Assembly: GCF_018449725.1 (NCBI RefSeq)
Contig: NZ_JAAVVC010000006.1
Span: forward strand, 186,001-250,000
DNA length: 64,000 nucleotides
From: Pseudomonas sp. dw_612
GTDB lineage: Bacteria; Pseudomonadota; Gammaproteobacteria; Pseudomonadales; Pseudomonadaceae
Direction of reading: 5' to 3'
Shown here: positions 36,215 to 45,884 of the stretch, one piece after another
How the letters are laid out: each line of letters begins with the position of its first letter
Numbering within the stretch: the stretch's first letter is position 1
Notes under the pieces: model-generated
What the model was told of the DNA's origin: nothing
The model's database searches: none
What the model saw: the letters and a program-made list of their open reading frames with translations, nothing else
Program-made: the position numbers and the translations under genes

Positions 36215-36691
36215 ATGAACAGCCAGGAAATCACCGTAGCGCTTGAGGTCAACGGCCTCACCACCACCGTCACCGCCATGGCGGATACGCCGTTATTGCT
36301 GATCTTGCGCAATGACCTGCAACTTAATGGCCCCAAGTACGGCTGCGGCCTGGGCGAGTGCGGGGCGTGCACGGTGATCATCGACGGCGTGGCGGCGCGC
36401 TCTTGCGTGTTTCCGCTGGCCGGTGCGGTGGACCGGCAGATCGTCACCCTCGAAGGCCTCGGCACCCGCGCCGATCCGCACCCGGTGCAACAAGCCTTTA
36501 TCGACGAGCAAGCGGCGCAATGCGGCTACTGCCTCAACGGCATGATCATGACCACCAAGGCCTTGCTCGACCGCATCCCGCACCCCAGCGAAACCCAGAT
36601 CCGCAACGAACTCTCGGCCAACCTCTGCCGTTGCGGCACCCACATCGAAATCCTCCGCGCGGTGCTGCGTGCCGCCCGCCAAATGCCTTGA
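36215..36691 (+). CDS. nicA: Nicotinate dehydrogenase iron-sulfur subunit NicA
   Basis: 158 aa, two [2Fe-2S] domains. The plant-ferredoxin-like cluster ligands are in YGCGLGECGACTVIIDG plus the later RSC. The second, helical cluster has CGYCLNGM and LCRCGTH. It passes electrons from the molybdenum site in NicB. The long frame upstream has no ribosome site support; the chosen ATG follows GGGGCGACG, also weak. It lies 10 bp before nicB in a two-gene operon. Together NicAB oxidise nicotinate to 6-hydroxynicotinate. Confidence 0.95.
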   Translation: MNSQEITVALEVNGLTTTVTAMADTPLLLILRNDLQLNGPKYGCGLGECGACTVIIDGVAARSCVFPLAGAVDRQIVTLEGLGTRADPHPVQQAFIDEQAAQCGYCLNGMIMTTKALLDRIPHPSETQIRNELSANLCRCGTHIEILRAVLRAARQMP

Positions 36692-36701
36692 AGGTGGATC
36701 A

Positions 36702-39700
36702 ATGACCATGACTGACTCCATCCCGTCCGCCATCCCGACCCGCGACCAATTGTTGGCCAAAACCGGCGTGCTGCTGATCGTCGACGACATCCTGCCGCCG
36801 TCCGGCCCAGTGGCGAAGGGCGGCACGCCACTGATCAAACCCAAGGAATTGGGGTTGTTCATTGCCATCAGCGACGATGGGCGCGTGTATGCGTTCAACG
36901 GGCACGTCGACCTCGGCACCGGCATCCGCACCTCATTGGCGCAGATCGTCGCCGAAGAGCTCGATTTGCACATGGAGCAAGTGTGCATGGTGCTCGGCGA
37001 CACCGAGCGCGCGCCGAATCAGGGCGCGACCATTGCCAGTGCGACGTTGCAGATTTCGGCGATTCCATTGCGCAATGCCGCCGCTGAGGCCCGGCGCTAT
37101 CTGCTGGAAACGGCAGCTGAGCGTTGGGCTCTGGAGCCAGGTGTTTTAAAGATCGAAGCCGGGGTGATCCGCACTGAAGACGGTCGCACCGTGACTTACG
37201 CCGAACTGGTCAGCGGCGTACACATCGAGCTGCGCATCTCCGGCACCGCACCTTTGAAACCCGCCGCAGACTATCGACTGGTGGGCAAGGGCGCCGCCCG
37301 GGTGGACATTCCGGGCAAAGCCACTGGCGAGCTGACCTACATCCACGACATGCGCGTGCCGGACATGCTCCATGGCCGGGTGATTCGGCCGCCGTATGCC
37401 GGGCTCGATTGCGGTGACTTTGTCGGCAACAGCCTGCTGGAAGTCGACGAATCCTCCATCGCGCACATCGCCGGGATCGTTGCCGTGGTGGTGATCCGCG
37501 ATTTCGTTGGCGTCGTCGCGTTGCGCGAAGAACAGGCGATCAAGGCTGCCCAGGCGTTGAAAATCACCTGGAAAGCCTGGAACCAAGGGTTGCCGGATTT
37601 AAACAATGTCGAGCAAGCCATCCGCGACAACCCGCGCGTGCAACGTGTGGTGCTCGACCAGGGCAATGTCGACGAAGCCCTGGCCAACGCCAGTCAGCGC
37701 ATGCCGCGCACCTATATGTGGCCGTATCAGATGCACGGTTCGATCGGCCCGTCCTGCGGGGTCGCTGATTTTCAGTCGTCTGGCAGTCGCGTGTGGTCCG
37801 GCAGCCAGAATCCGCATTTGCTGCGCGCCGACCTGGCCTGGTTATTGGAGTGCGAAGAGGCATCCATCGAGATCATTCGCATGGAAGCGTCCGGCTGTTA
37901 TGGGCGCAATTGTGCCGATGACGTGTGCGCCGATGCCTTGCTGCTGTCCCGCGCCGTGGGCAAACCGGTGCGGGTGCAATTGACCCGCGAGCAAGAGCAT
38001 CTGTGGGAACCCAAAGGCACCGCGCAATTGATGGACGTCGACGGCGGCTTGAACGCCGATGGCAGCGTCGCCGCCTATGACTTCCAGACCAGCTACCCGT
38101 CCAACGGCGCGCCGACCCTGGCGTTGCTGCTGACCGGACGGGTCGAACCGGTGGCGGCGATGTTCGAAATGGGCGACCGCACCTCGATCCCGCCGTACGA
38201 CTACGAACACATGCGCGTGACCATCAACGACATGGCGCCGATTGTCCGTGCCTCGTGGATGCGCGGGGTTTCAGCGCTGCCGAACACCTTCGCCCACGAG
38301 TCGTATATCGATGAACTGGCCTTCGCCGCTGGCGTCGATCCGGTGGAATACCGCTTGCGCTATCTGCACGACGAGCGCGCCATCGACCTGGTGAAATCCA
38401 CCGCCGAGCGTGCAGCCTGGACGCCACGCACGGCACCGATGCAAACCCCCAACGAGGATCAACTGTTGCGTGGTCGCGGCTTTGCCTACGCGCGTTACAT
38501 CCACAGCAAGTTCCCCGGTTTCGGCGCGGCGTGGGCGGCATGGGTGGCGGACGTGGCGATTGATCGCCAGACCGGCGATGTCTCGGTCACCCGCGTGGTG
38601 ATCGGCCATGATTCGGGGATGATGATCAACCCGGCGGGGGTGCAGCATCAGATCCACGGCAACGTGATCCAGTCCACCAGCCGCGTGCTCAAGGAACGGG
38701 TGACGTTCGAAGAATCGACGGTGGCGAGCAAGGAGTGGGGCGGTTATCCGATTCTGACCTTTCCGGAAGTGCCGCAGATCGACGTGCTGATGATGCCGCG
38801 TCAGGATCAACCGCCAATGGGCGCCGGTGAATCCGCCTCGGTGCCCAGCGCGGCGGCGATTGCCAATGCGATTTATGACGCCACCGGGATTCGTTTTCGC
38901 GAATTGCCGATCACTCCGGAGCGGGTGTTGGCCGCGTTGAATGCCGGCACTTGCGACGAACCGCCGAAGTCGCCGACCAAACGTTCGAAATGGTTGTTCG
39001 GATCACTGTTTGCCGCGTTCGGCGCGGTGCTCGGCATGGCCGCGACCGCGTGGCCATTCCACGCTGAAATTGCGCCGATTGCGCCGCCGAATGCCGGCAC
39101 CTGGTCGGCCGCAACACTTGAGCGCGGACGCTTGCTGGCGGCGGTCGGCGATTGCGCGGTGTGCCACACCGCGCCCGGCGGAGCGACCAATGCCGGTGGG
39201 CTGGCGATGGCGACGCCGTTCGGCACGCTGTACAGCAGCAACATCACCCCGGACGTGAAAACCGGGATCGGCAGTTGGTCCTATCCCGCGTTCGAACGGG
39301 CGATGCGCGATGGCATTGGCCGCGACGGGCGCAATTTGTATCCGGCGTTTCCCTACACGGCATTTCGCAACATCAACGATGCAGACATGCAGGCGTTGTA
39401 TGCGTACTTGATGTCGCAAACCCCGGTCAGCCAGCCGGCGAAGGCCAACGACATGCGCTTTCCATTCAACCTGCGGCCGTTGATGGCGGGGTGGAATGCG
39501 CTGTTTCTGCGCAAGGGTGAAATCAGCGTGCAACCGGAGCGCAGCGAGCAATGGAATCGCGGTGCGTATCTGGTCAACGGTTTGGGGCACTGCGCGGCGT
39601 GCCATTCGCCGCGCAATTTGATGGGAGCGGAGAAGGGCGGTGCTTCGTTTCTAGCGGGCGGGATGGTTGATGGCTGGGAAGCGCCGGCGCTGAACGGGTT

Positions 39701-40268
39701 GTCCAAGTCGCCGACGCCGTGGACCGAGGAGCAGTTGTTCGGTTACCTGAGCACCGGTTATTCCGCTGAACATGGCGTGGCAACCGGGCCGATGGGGCCA
39801 GTGGTCACGGAACTGGCGAAGCTGCCCACGGCGGATGTCCGCGCGATGGCGGTGTACCTGGCGTCACTCAATGGCGCGCAGGCTGAGGCGCAAGTGATAG
39901 AGAAAGCCACGCGACCGCTGCCAAGTCTTTCGTTGAGCAATGGCCAACGGGTGTTCGAAGGCTCGTGCAAGGCCTGTCATGCCGATGGCCTGGGGCCGAA
40001 GCTGTTTGGCGTGAGCCCGTCGCTGGCCACCAACACCAATGTGCACAGTGATCTGCCGGACAATTTGATCAAGGTGATCCTGCAAGGCATCGATACACCA
40101 GCGACCAAGGACCTGGGGTATATGCCGGCGTTCAAGGACAGTTTGTCGAATACTCAGGTGGCGGAATTGGCGGCGTATCTGAGGAGTCGCTTTGCCGGGA
40201 ATGCGCCGGGGTGGGAAGGGTTGGAGTCGAAGGTTGCGTATCTTCGGGCGAATCCGGGGAGCCATTAA
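36702..40268 (+). CDS. nicB: Nicotinate dehydrogenase large subunit NicB (molybdopterin plus tri-haem cytochrome)
   Basis: 1188 aa. The first about 750 residues are the molybdopterin-binding part of the xanthine dehydrogenase family; they include NGHVDLGTGIRTSLAQIVAEEL and MGAGESASVPSAAAIANAI. A membrane-like segment (WLFGSLFAAFGAVLGMAATAW, about 768-788) is followed by three c-type haem sites: CAVCH at 818, CAACH at 964 and CKACH at 1089. Fusion of the oxidase to a multi-haem cytochrome is the known NicB design, passing electrons to the respiratory chain. The ATG has AAGGTGG upstream. It would need molybdenum cofactor and c-type cytochrome maturation from elsewhere. Confidence 0.95.
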   Translation: MTMTDSIPSAIPTRDQLLAKTGVLLIVDDILPPSGPVAKGGTPLIKPKELGLFIAISDDGRVYAFNGHVDLGTGIRTSLAQIVAEELDLHMEQVCMVLGDTERAPNQGATIASATLQISAIPLRNAAAEARRYLLETAAERWALEPGVLKIEAGVIRTEDGRTVTYAELVSGVHIELRISGTAPLKPAADYRLVGKGAARVDIPGKATGELTYIHDMRVPDMLHGRVIRPPYAGLDCGDFVGNSLLEVDESSIAHIAGIVAVVVIRDFVGVVALREEQAIKAAQALKITWKAWNQGLPDLNNVEQAIRDNPRVQRVVLDQGNVDEALANASQRMPRTYMWPYQMHGSIGPSCGVADFQSSGSRVWSGSQNPHLLRADLAWLLECEEASIEIIRMEASGCYGRNCADDVCADALLLSRAVGKPVRVQLTREQEHLWEPKGTAQLMDVDGGLNADGSVAAYDFQTSYPSNGAPTLALLLTGRVEPVAAMFEMGDRTSIPPYDYEHMRVTINDMAPIVRASWMRGVSALPNTFAHESYIDELAFAAGVDPVEYRLRYLHDERAIDLVKSTAERAAWTPRTAPMQTPNEDQLLRGRGFAYARYIHSKFPGFGAAWAAWVADVAIDRQTGDVSVTRVVIGHDSGMMINPAGVQHQIHGNVIQSTSRVLKERVTFEESTVASKEWGGYPILTFPEVPQIDVLMMPRQDQPPMGAGESASVPSAAAIANAIYDATGIRFRELPITPERVLAALNAGTCDEPPKSPTKRSKWLFGSLFAAFGAVLGMAATAWPFHAEIAPIAPPNAGTWSAATLERGRLLAAVGDCAVCHTAPGGATNAGGLAMATPFGTLYSSNITPDVKTGIGSWSYPAFERAMRDGIGRDGRNLYPAFPYTAFRNINDADMQALYAYLMSQTPVSQPAKANDMRFPFNLRPLMAGWNALFLRKGEISVQPERSEQWNRGAYLVNGLGHCAACHSPRNLMGAEKGGASFLAGGMVDGWEAPALNGLSKSPTPWTEEQLFGYLSTGYSAEHGVATGPMGPVVTELAKLPTADVRAMAVYLASLNGAQAEAQVIEKATRPLPSLSLSNGQRVFEGSCKACHADGLGPKLFGVSPSLATNTNVHSDLPDNLIKVILQGIDTPATKDLGYMPAFKDSLSNTQVAELAAYLRSRFAGNAPGWEGLESKVAYLRANPGSH

Positions 40269-40270
40269 AA

Positions 40271-40340
40271 GCTTCGCGGGCAAGCCTCGCTCCTACAGGT
40301 TCAGCGCGGTCCTTGTAGGAGCGAGGCTTGCCCGCGAAGA
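40271..40340. repeat. REP pair, family B, inverted order
   Basis: CTTCGCGGGCAAGCCTCGCTCC and its reverse complement around a short loop, between convergent nicB and nicS. It can act as a transcription barrier. Confidence 0.85.
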
Positions 40341-40351
40341 GGCCGGTCCTG

Positions 40352-41008
40352 TCACCCGAGAACTGGCTCGGGCAACCTCGTCACCCCCCGCACCACCAAA
40401 TCCTGAATAAACCCCAACCAATCTTGTTGCTGCCCCTTGTCCGCCAAATCCTCCCCCAGAAACGAACTCAAGGTATGCCGGTTGGAGTTATAGAAATAAC
40501 AAAGCGAGGCAATCATCAAATACACGTGCTTGATGTCCAGCACCTCACGAAACAATCCCTGGGCCTGACCCGCTTCGATAATCGGGCGCAACACCCCGAC
40601 CGCTTCCCCCGACAGCCGACGCAACTCGCTGGACTGCCGCGCATGCTTGCCGTTGTGCAGGTTTTCATTGCTCAGGATCGCGACAAATTCCGGGTGCTTG
40701 ACGTAGTAATGCCAGACGAACGCGACCAAATCCTGCAAGGCCACCAACGGCTGGCTCAGATCCAGTTTCAATCGGCTTTCGGCTTTGTTGAACTGCTCGT
40801 AGGTGTGTTCCAGCACGCAGATAAACAGCTGCTCTTTACTGCCGAAGTAGTAATAGAGCATGCGGTCGTTGGACTCGGCTTCCCGGGAAATGCTTTCGAC
40901 CCGCCCCCCGGAATAACCGTCGCGGGTGAAGACTTTCACCGCGGCTTCGAGAATCCGTGTGCGGGTCTGTTGGGCCTGGGCGGCCCGGATGCCGGTTTTC
41001 TTGTTCAA
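40352..41008 (-). CDS. nicS: TetR-family regulator NicS
   Basis: 218 aa. N-terminal TetR helix-turn-helix: TRTRILEAAVKVFTRDGYSG then LYYYFGSKEQLF. The remaining ligand domain (residues 70-210) is all-helical. In P. putida NicS represses nicAB and responds to nicotinate or 6-hydroxynicotinate. The frame opens at a TTG codon with AAGG about 12 bases upstream; no ATG lies in a credible position, so the start is a TTG or slightly different. It converges on nicB. Confidence 0.85.
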   Translation of the reverse strand: MNKKTGIRAAQAQQTRTRILEAAVKVFTRDGYSGGRVESISREAESNDRMLYYYFGSKEQLFICVLEHTYEQFNKAESRLKLDLSQPLVALQDLVAFVWHYYVKHPEFVAILSNENLHNGKHARQSSELRRLSGEAVGVLRPIIEAGQAQGLFREVLDIKHVYLMIASLCYFYNSNRHTLSSFLGEDLADKGQQQDWLGFIQDLVVRGVTRLPEPVLG

Positions 41009-41061
41009 CGTGCGGTCAACCTTGTGCCAGACAGAGTCGTAGCGAATGTAGCACGGTCCTT

Positions 41062-42510
41062 TCAGCGGTTCAGGCTTGGCGCCGATTCGGTGGCCGGCGG
41101 GTTTTCCATGACCTGCAGGATCGAGGCTTCCGGGTCGAAATCATCTTCTTCCAGTTCCATGAATTCTTCTGGCAGGAACACGTTGAGCAGGATCGCGCAC
41201 AGCGCGCCGACGGTGATCGGCGATTCGAAGATGTTGTGCAGCGCCAGCGGCAATTCGCGCAACACTTCCGGCACCGCCGCGATCCCGAGGCCCATGCCTA
41301 GGGAAATCGACACGATCAGCATGTTGCGCCGATGCAGGCCGGCTTCGGCGAGGATCTTGATCCCGGCCACGGCCACGGTGCCGAACATCACCAGCTCCGC
41401 GCCGCCCAGCACCGGTTTCGGCATCAGTTGCAGCACCGCGCCGATCATCGGGAACAACCCCAGCAGCACCAGCAACCCGGCAATGAAAAACGCCACGTAA
41501 CGACTGGCCACGCCGGTGAGCTGGATCACGCCGTTGTTCTGGGCGAAGGTCACCATCGGCATGCTGTTGAATACGGCGGCCATGGCCGAGTTGAGGCCAT
41601 CGGCGAGCAGGCCGGACTTGATCCGGCGAATGTAGATCGGGCCTTTGACCGGTTGTTTGGAAATCATCGAGTTGGCTGTCAGGTCGCCTGCGGCTTCCAG
41701 TGGCGAAACGAGGAAAATCACCGCCACCGGCACAAACGCCACCCAGTCGAAGTTGAAACCGTACTTGAACGGTACCGGCACGCTCATCAGCGGCACGGCG
41801 GGCAGGCTGGCGAAATCGACATCGCCCATGAGCCAGGCGACGACGTAGCCGAGGGTCAGGCCAATGACGATCGCGCCCAGGCGCAGGAACGGCACATCGA
41901 CCCGGTTCAATACCACGATGGTCCCCAGTACCAACGCGGCCAGGAGCAAATGATGACTGGCGCCAAGGTCCGCCACGCCGAAGCCGCCGGCGATGTCGGT
42001 CATCGCAACTTTGATCAGCGACAGGCCCATCAGCGTGATGATCGTTCCGGTCACGACAGGCGTAATCAGCATCCGCAGCTTGCCGATGAACTGGCTCAAC
42101 ACCACTTCGATAAACGCGGCGAAAAAACACACGCCGAAGATCGTCGACAGAATCTCATCGGTGCCGCCGCCCCGGGCCTTGACCATGAAACCGGCACTGA
42201 GGATCACGCTGATAAAGGAAAAACTGGTGCCTTGCAGGCACAGCAGACCGGAACCCACCGGACCAAAGCGCCGCGCCTGAACGAACGTGCCCAGCCCGGA
42301 AACGAACAGCGCCATGCTGATCAGGTAGGGGATTTCGCTTTGCAGGCCCAGCGCGCCGCCCATGATCAGGGTCGGGGTGATGATGCCGACGAAACTGGCC
42401 AATACGTGTTGCAGGGCGGCGAACACGGTGGCGGTGAGGTGAGGGCGGTCGTTGAGGCCGTAGATCAGGTCGGAGCGGGGCTGGGGTTTTGCGTGTTCGG
42501 ATGGGGTCAC
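41062..42510 (-). CDS. NCS2-family purine/xanthine permease
   Basis: 482 aa, about 12-14 membrane segments. It belongs to the nucleobase-cation symporter-2 family: N-terminal QHVLASFVGIITPTLIMGG, conserved FAQNNGVIQLTGV and RRIKSGLLADGLNSAMAAVF before it. The family takes up xanthine, urate or uracil with protons. The frame begins at a GTG with no strong ribosome site. It lies behind nicS, so it could carry a pyridine or purine, but family members are usually purine or pyrimidine specific. Not part of the P. putida nic cluster as I know it. Confidence 0.88.
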   Translation of the reverse strand: MTPSEHAKPQPRSDLIYGLNDRPHLTATVFAALQHVLASFVGIITPTLIMGGALGLQSEIPYLISMALFVSGLGTFVQARRFGPVGSGLLCLQGTSFSFISVILSAGFMVKARGGGTDEILSTIFGVCFFAAFIEVVLSQFIGKLRMLITPVVTGTIITLMGLSLIKVAMTDIAGGFGVADLGASHHLLLAALVLGTIVVLNRVDVPFLRLGAIVIGLTLGYVVAWLMGDVDFASLPAVPLMSVPVPFKYGFNFDWVAFVPVAVIFLVSPLEAAGDLTANSMISKQPVKGPIYIRRIKSGLLADGLNSAMAAVFNSMPMVTFAQNNGVIQLTGVASRYVAFFIAGLLVLLGLFPMIGAVLQLMPKPVLGGAELVMFGTVAVAGIKILAEAGLHRRNMLIVSISLGMGLGIAAVPEVLRELPLALHNIFESPITVGALCAILLNVFLPEEFMELEEDDFDPEASILQVMENPPATESAPSLNR

Positions 42511-42578
42511 GAGGAAAGCGCCAGGGGCCAGGTCAGAAAAATGGAGGCGCAGGATGCCAGAAAGAGCGCATGAGCGGC

Positions 42579-42659
42579 AAAAGATCGCAGCCTTCGGCAG
42601 CTCCTACATTTGAACCGCGATCCCATGCAGGAGCTGCCGAAGGCTGCGATCTTTTGATC
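42579..42659. repeat. REP-like pair, family C
   Basis: Inverted pair of AAAAGATCGCAGCCTTCGGC with a loop of about 22 bp; the element starts and ends with the GATC-containing arm. A different family from A and B. Confidence 0.85.
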
Positions 42660-42666
42660 TTCGTTG

Positions 42667-43566
42667 TTAAACCATTGCAAACGCCGCCAGTAAATCCTCT
42701 TCAAACGCTTTCTGCGCATCCCCCGGCACTTGCGCCCGATGCCGCGCCAGGTGAAATCCCACATCAAAACTCATTTCCCCTACACGCACCGCCCGCAGCA
42801 AGCCCTTGTCCTCCCAACTACGGGCAAAGTGGCTGGGCAGATAACCGACATGCTTGCCGGAAAGAATAAACGCCAGGGTACCTTCAACCTGCTCCGAGCG
42901 CGCCGAACACAACTTGCCTTGAAACGGCTCATCACTGCGCAGGAAACGGTAGGGATGATCCACCCGGTCACACGCCTGTAGCGCTTCATCATCCGGCGCC
43001 GCATTGCTGAACAACGGATGCCCCGGCGCGCAGTACAAATGCTGGGTTTCGCTGAACAACTCGCGGTAGTCAAAAGCACTTTGCACCTGTGAGAAATAAC
43101 CGATCGCCAGGTCCAGCCGCTGTTGCAGCATCAGCCGCTCCATTTCCCCGGGCATGGCGCTGATCAACTCGATGCGCACCGACTCATCCCGCTCGCGAAA
43201 GCGCCGGATCGCGTCCGCCACCCGTTGCAGCACCGATTGATCAAGGGCTTCGGACAGCCCCAAGCGCACCTCGCCAATCAAGCGCCCGGCGACGCCATTA
43301 GATTGATGACGGAAGGCTTCGATGGATTCGAACAGCCCACGGATGGCGATCAGCAGTTGTTCGCCCTTGGGCGTGATGCGGAAACCACCCTTGCCACGGC
43401 TGCACAGGCGATAGCCGAGGCGGGTTTCCAGTTTGGCCATTTGCTGGCTGATGCTCGACTGGCTCAGCCCCAGTTCACCCTGGGCGGCGCTGAAGCCGCC
43501 GCACTCGACCACACTGACAAACAGCCGTAACAGTTGCAGGTCCAGATCGTGCAGTTGGCCGAGCAT
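42667..43566 (-). CDS. LysR-family transcriptional regulator
   Basis: 300 aa. The start MLGQLHDLDLQLLRLFVSVV has AGGAG 9 bases upstream; the longer frame has no support. DNA-binding domain 10-70 (GGFSAAQGELGLSQSSISQQM), then an effector domain. It is divergent from the PotF-like gene, 99 bp away, so it is likely the regulator of that polyamine/guanidino pair. Confidence 0.9.
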   Translation of the reverse strand: MLGQLHDLDLQLLRLFVSVVECGGFSAAQGELGLSQSSISQQMAKLETRLGYRLCSRGKGGFRITPKGEQLLIAIRGLFESIEAFRHQSNGVAGRLIGEVRLGLSEALDQSVLQRVADAIRRFRERDESVRIELISAMPGEMERLMLQQRLDLAIGYFSQVQSAFDYRELFSETQHLYCAPGHPLFSNAAPDDEALQACDRVDHPYRFLRSDEPFQGKLCSARSEQVEGTLAFILSGKHVGYLPSHFARSWEDKGLLRAVRVGEMSFDVGFHLARHRAQVPGDAQKAFEEDLLAAFAMV

Positions 43567-43665
43567 CACATTACTCCTGGATAAAGTCAGGTTAACAAAC
43601 TTGATATTTTTCCAATGTAACCGAGGGCGCACGCTGTAACCACTCCAACTGGTCAGGTGTTTGTC

Positions 43666-44757
43666 ATGGCTCCTCTCTTCAAGCTGTGTTTCCCCGCGCT
43701 GTTACTCGCCATGGCCGTGTCCGCCCAGGCTGAGGAAAACGTCGTCAACCTTTACAGTTGGGCCGATTACGTGGCGCCCGAAACCCTGCAACGCTTCGAA
43801 AAGGAAACCGGGATTCACGTGCGCTACGACACCTTCGATGCGTCGGAGGTGCTGGAGACCAAATTGCTCACCGGTGGCAGCGGTTATGACGTGGTGGTGC
43901 CGTCGTCCAGTGTTCTGGCGCGCGGGTTGGCGGCGGGTGCGTTAAGGGCAATTCCTCACGAAGGACTCGAGGGTTACGCCAACCTCGATCCGGATTTGTT
44001 GGAGAAACTCGCGGCGGTCGATCCCGGCAATCGCTACGGCGTGCCGTATACCTGGGGCACGTTGGGCCTCGGGATGAATGTCGACGAAGTAAAAAAGCGC
44101 TTGCCGGACGTGCCGCTCAATAGTCTGGATCTGCTGTTCAAGCCCGAGTTCGCCAGCAAGCTGAAAGACTGTGGCATCGCCATTCTCGATTCGCCGCAAG
44201 AGGTGATTGGCCTGGCGCTGCACTATCTCGGTAAAGATCCCTACAGCACCGACAAGACTGATCTGTCAGCCGCCGAGGCGTTGCTGCATCAGCTACAGCC
44301 GAATGTGTTGTACGTCGCTACTGGCCGGCAGATCAGCGACCTGGCCAACGGCAGCGTCTGCCTGGCCCTGACCTATAACGGCGACGCGAGCATGGCGGCG
44401 GATCAGGCGCGCAAGGCCAACAAGCCTTACGAAGTGGCGTACCGGATTCCCAAGGAAGGCACGCTGGTGTGGCAGGACAACCTGGCGATCCCCAAGGGCG
44501 CGCCGCACCCCGAAGCCGCCCGCCAATTCATCGAATTCATGTTGCGCCCCGAATCCGTGGCGGCGCTGACCAACACGCTGTTTTTCGCCACGGCCAACAC
44601 CGCCGCGACGCCTTTGGTGGATGAAGCGGTACGCACCGACCCGGACATCTACCCGCTGGCCGACGTTCGCGACCGTTTGTACGCCGACCGCAGCATGAGC
44701 CTCAAGGACATGCGCCAGCGCACTCGCCTCTGGACCACTTTCCGTAGCCGTCAATAA
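43666..44757 (+). CDS. PotF/PotD-like periplasmic polyamine-binding protein
   Basis: 363 aa. Signal peptide (residues 1-21, ALLLAMAVSAQA). The mature protein begins EENVVNLYSWADYVAPETLQRFEKE, the standard entry of the spermidine/putrescine-binding family. Conserved features include YDVVVPSSSVLARGL and VPYTWGTLGLGMN. It would catch putrescine, agmatine or a related amine for an ABC transporter; the membrane and ATPase partners are not next to it. It is followed 13 bp later by an agmatinase gene, so the ligand may be agmatine or a guanidino compound. Confidence 0.85.
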   Translation: MAPLFKLCFPALLLAMAVSAQAEENVVNLYSWADYVAPETLQRFEKETGIHVRYDTFDASEVLETKLLTGGSGYDVVVPSSSVLARGLAAGALRAIPHEGLEGYANLDPDLLEKLAAVDPGNRYGVPYTWGTLGLGMNVDEVKKRLPDVPLNSLDLLFKPEFASKLKDCGIAILDSPQEVIGLALHYLGKDPYSTDKTDLSAAEALLHQLQPNVLYVATGRQISDLANGSVCLALTYNGDASMAADQARKANKPYEVAYRIPKEGTLVWQDNLAIPKGAPHPEAARQFIEFMLRPESVAALTNTLFFATANTAATPLVDEAVRTDPDIYPLADVRDRLYADRSMSLKDMRQRTRLWTTFRSRQ

Positions 44758-44770
44758 TAAGGAACTCACC

Positions 44771-45730
44771 ATGGATGTCCCTGTGCAAAACGACCAGGCC
44801 ATGACGCGCGACAGCCTCTACGGGACTGCCGCCGAAAGCACCTACGCTGGTATCACCAGTTTCATGCGCCGACGCTACAGTCGCGACTTGCGCGGGGTCG
44901 ATGTGGCCGTCAGCGGCGTGCCGTTCGACACCGCCACCAGCAACCGCCCCGGCGCGCGTTTTGGGCCGCGCGGGATTCGTGCGGCGTCCACCGGGATTGC
45001 ATGGGAACGCCACTGGCCGTGGACTTTCGATCCGTTCGATCATTTGGCGGTGATTGATTACGGCGATTGCGACTTCGACTATGGCACGCCGCAGTCGGTG
45101 CCGGAAAGCATCGAAGCCCACGCCGAGCACATCTTGAACGCTGGCAGCGCGATGCTCACGTTCGGTGGCGATCACTTCATCACCTATCCGCTGCTCAAGG
45201 CCCATGCGCGCAAGCATGGCACGTTGTCGCTGATCCACTTCGACGCCCACAGCGACACCTGGCCGGACGAGGAGGGCAAGCGGGTCGATCACGGCACGAT
45301 GTTCTGGCACGCGGCCAGGGAAGGGCTGGTGGACCCGGCGCGATCGGTGCAGATCGGTTTGCGCACCACCAACGACGATCACATGGGTTTTCAAGTACTG
45401 GACGCGCGGCAAGTGCATCGCCAAGGGTGTGAGGCGATTGTCGAGGCGATTCGGGCGCGGGTCGGGGATAACCCGGTGTACCTGACGTTCGACATCGATT
45501 GCCTGGACCCGGCGTTTGCTCCCGGCACCGGCACCCCGGTGTGCGGCGGTTTAAGCACGGTGCAGGCGCTGGAAATCCTCGGCGGCTTGCGCGGGATCAA
45601 CCTGGTGGGCATGGACGTGGTGGAAGTGGCGCCGGCCTATGACAGCGCGGACATTACCTCGTTGGCGGCGGCGACGTTGGCGATGGAAATGTTGTGCCTG
45701 TATGCGGCCAGACACAAAGTCGACAAGTAA
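44771..45730 (+). CDS. speB: Agmatinase/ureohydrolase-family protein
   Basis: 319 aa. Manganese-binding motifs of the arginase/agmatinase family are intact: GGDHFITYPL, HFDAHSDTW, and TFDIDCLDPAFAPGTGTP. It hydrolyses agmatine (or guanidinobutyrate) to putrescine (or aminobutyrate) and urea. Pseudomonas has both agmatinase and guanidinobutyrase relatives in this family; the sequence alone does not decide between them. AAGGA precedes the ATG. It is co-directional with the PotF-like binding protein (13 bp gap) and probably regulated by the divergent LysR. Confidence 0.82.
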   Translation: MDVPVQNDQAMTRDSLYGTAAESTYAGITSFMRRRYSRDLRGVDVAVSGVPFDTATSNRPGARFGPRGIRAASTGIAWERHWPWTFDPFDHLAVIDYGDCDFDYGTPQSVPESIEAHAEHILNAGSAMLTFGGDHFITYPLLKAHARKHGTLSLIHFDAHSDTWPDEEGKRVDHGTMFWHAAREGLVDPARSVQIGLRTTNDDHMGFQVLDARQVHRQGCEAIVEAIRARVGDNPVYLTFDIDCLDPAFAPGTGTPVCGGLSTVQALEILGGLRGINLVGMDVVEVAPAYDSADITSLAAATLAMEMLCLYAARHKVDK

Positions 45731-45744
45731 TACGCGGTTAAAAA

Positions 45745-45834
45745 TGTGGGAGCGGGCTTGCTCGCGAAAGCGGTGTATCAGACGGCATCATTGGTGGATG
45801 TGCCGCCGCCTTCGCGAGCAAGCCCGCTCCCACA
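45745..45834. repeat. REP pair, family A
   Basis: Inverted pair of GTGGGAGCGGGCTTGCTCGC after the agmatinase gene, in the convergent gap. Confidence 0.85.
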
Positions 45835-45850
45835 GGGGTTGTGGAGATCC

Positions 45851-45880
45851 CGTAGGAGCGAGGCTTGTTGCCCGCGAAGC
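45851..45880. repeat. Solitary REP half-element, family B, with 3-base insertion
   Basis: CGTAGGAGCGAGGCTTGTTGCCCGCGAAGC is a family-B unit with TTG inserted in its core and no partner arm. It sits just behind a family-A pair. Confidence 0.7.
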
Positions 45881-45884
45881 TTTT

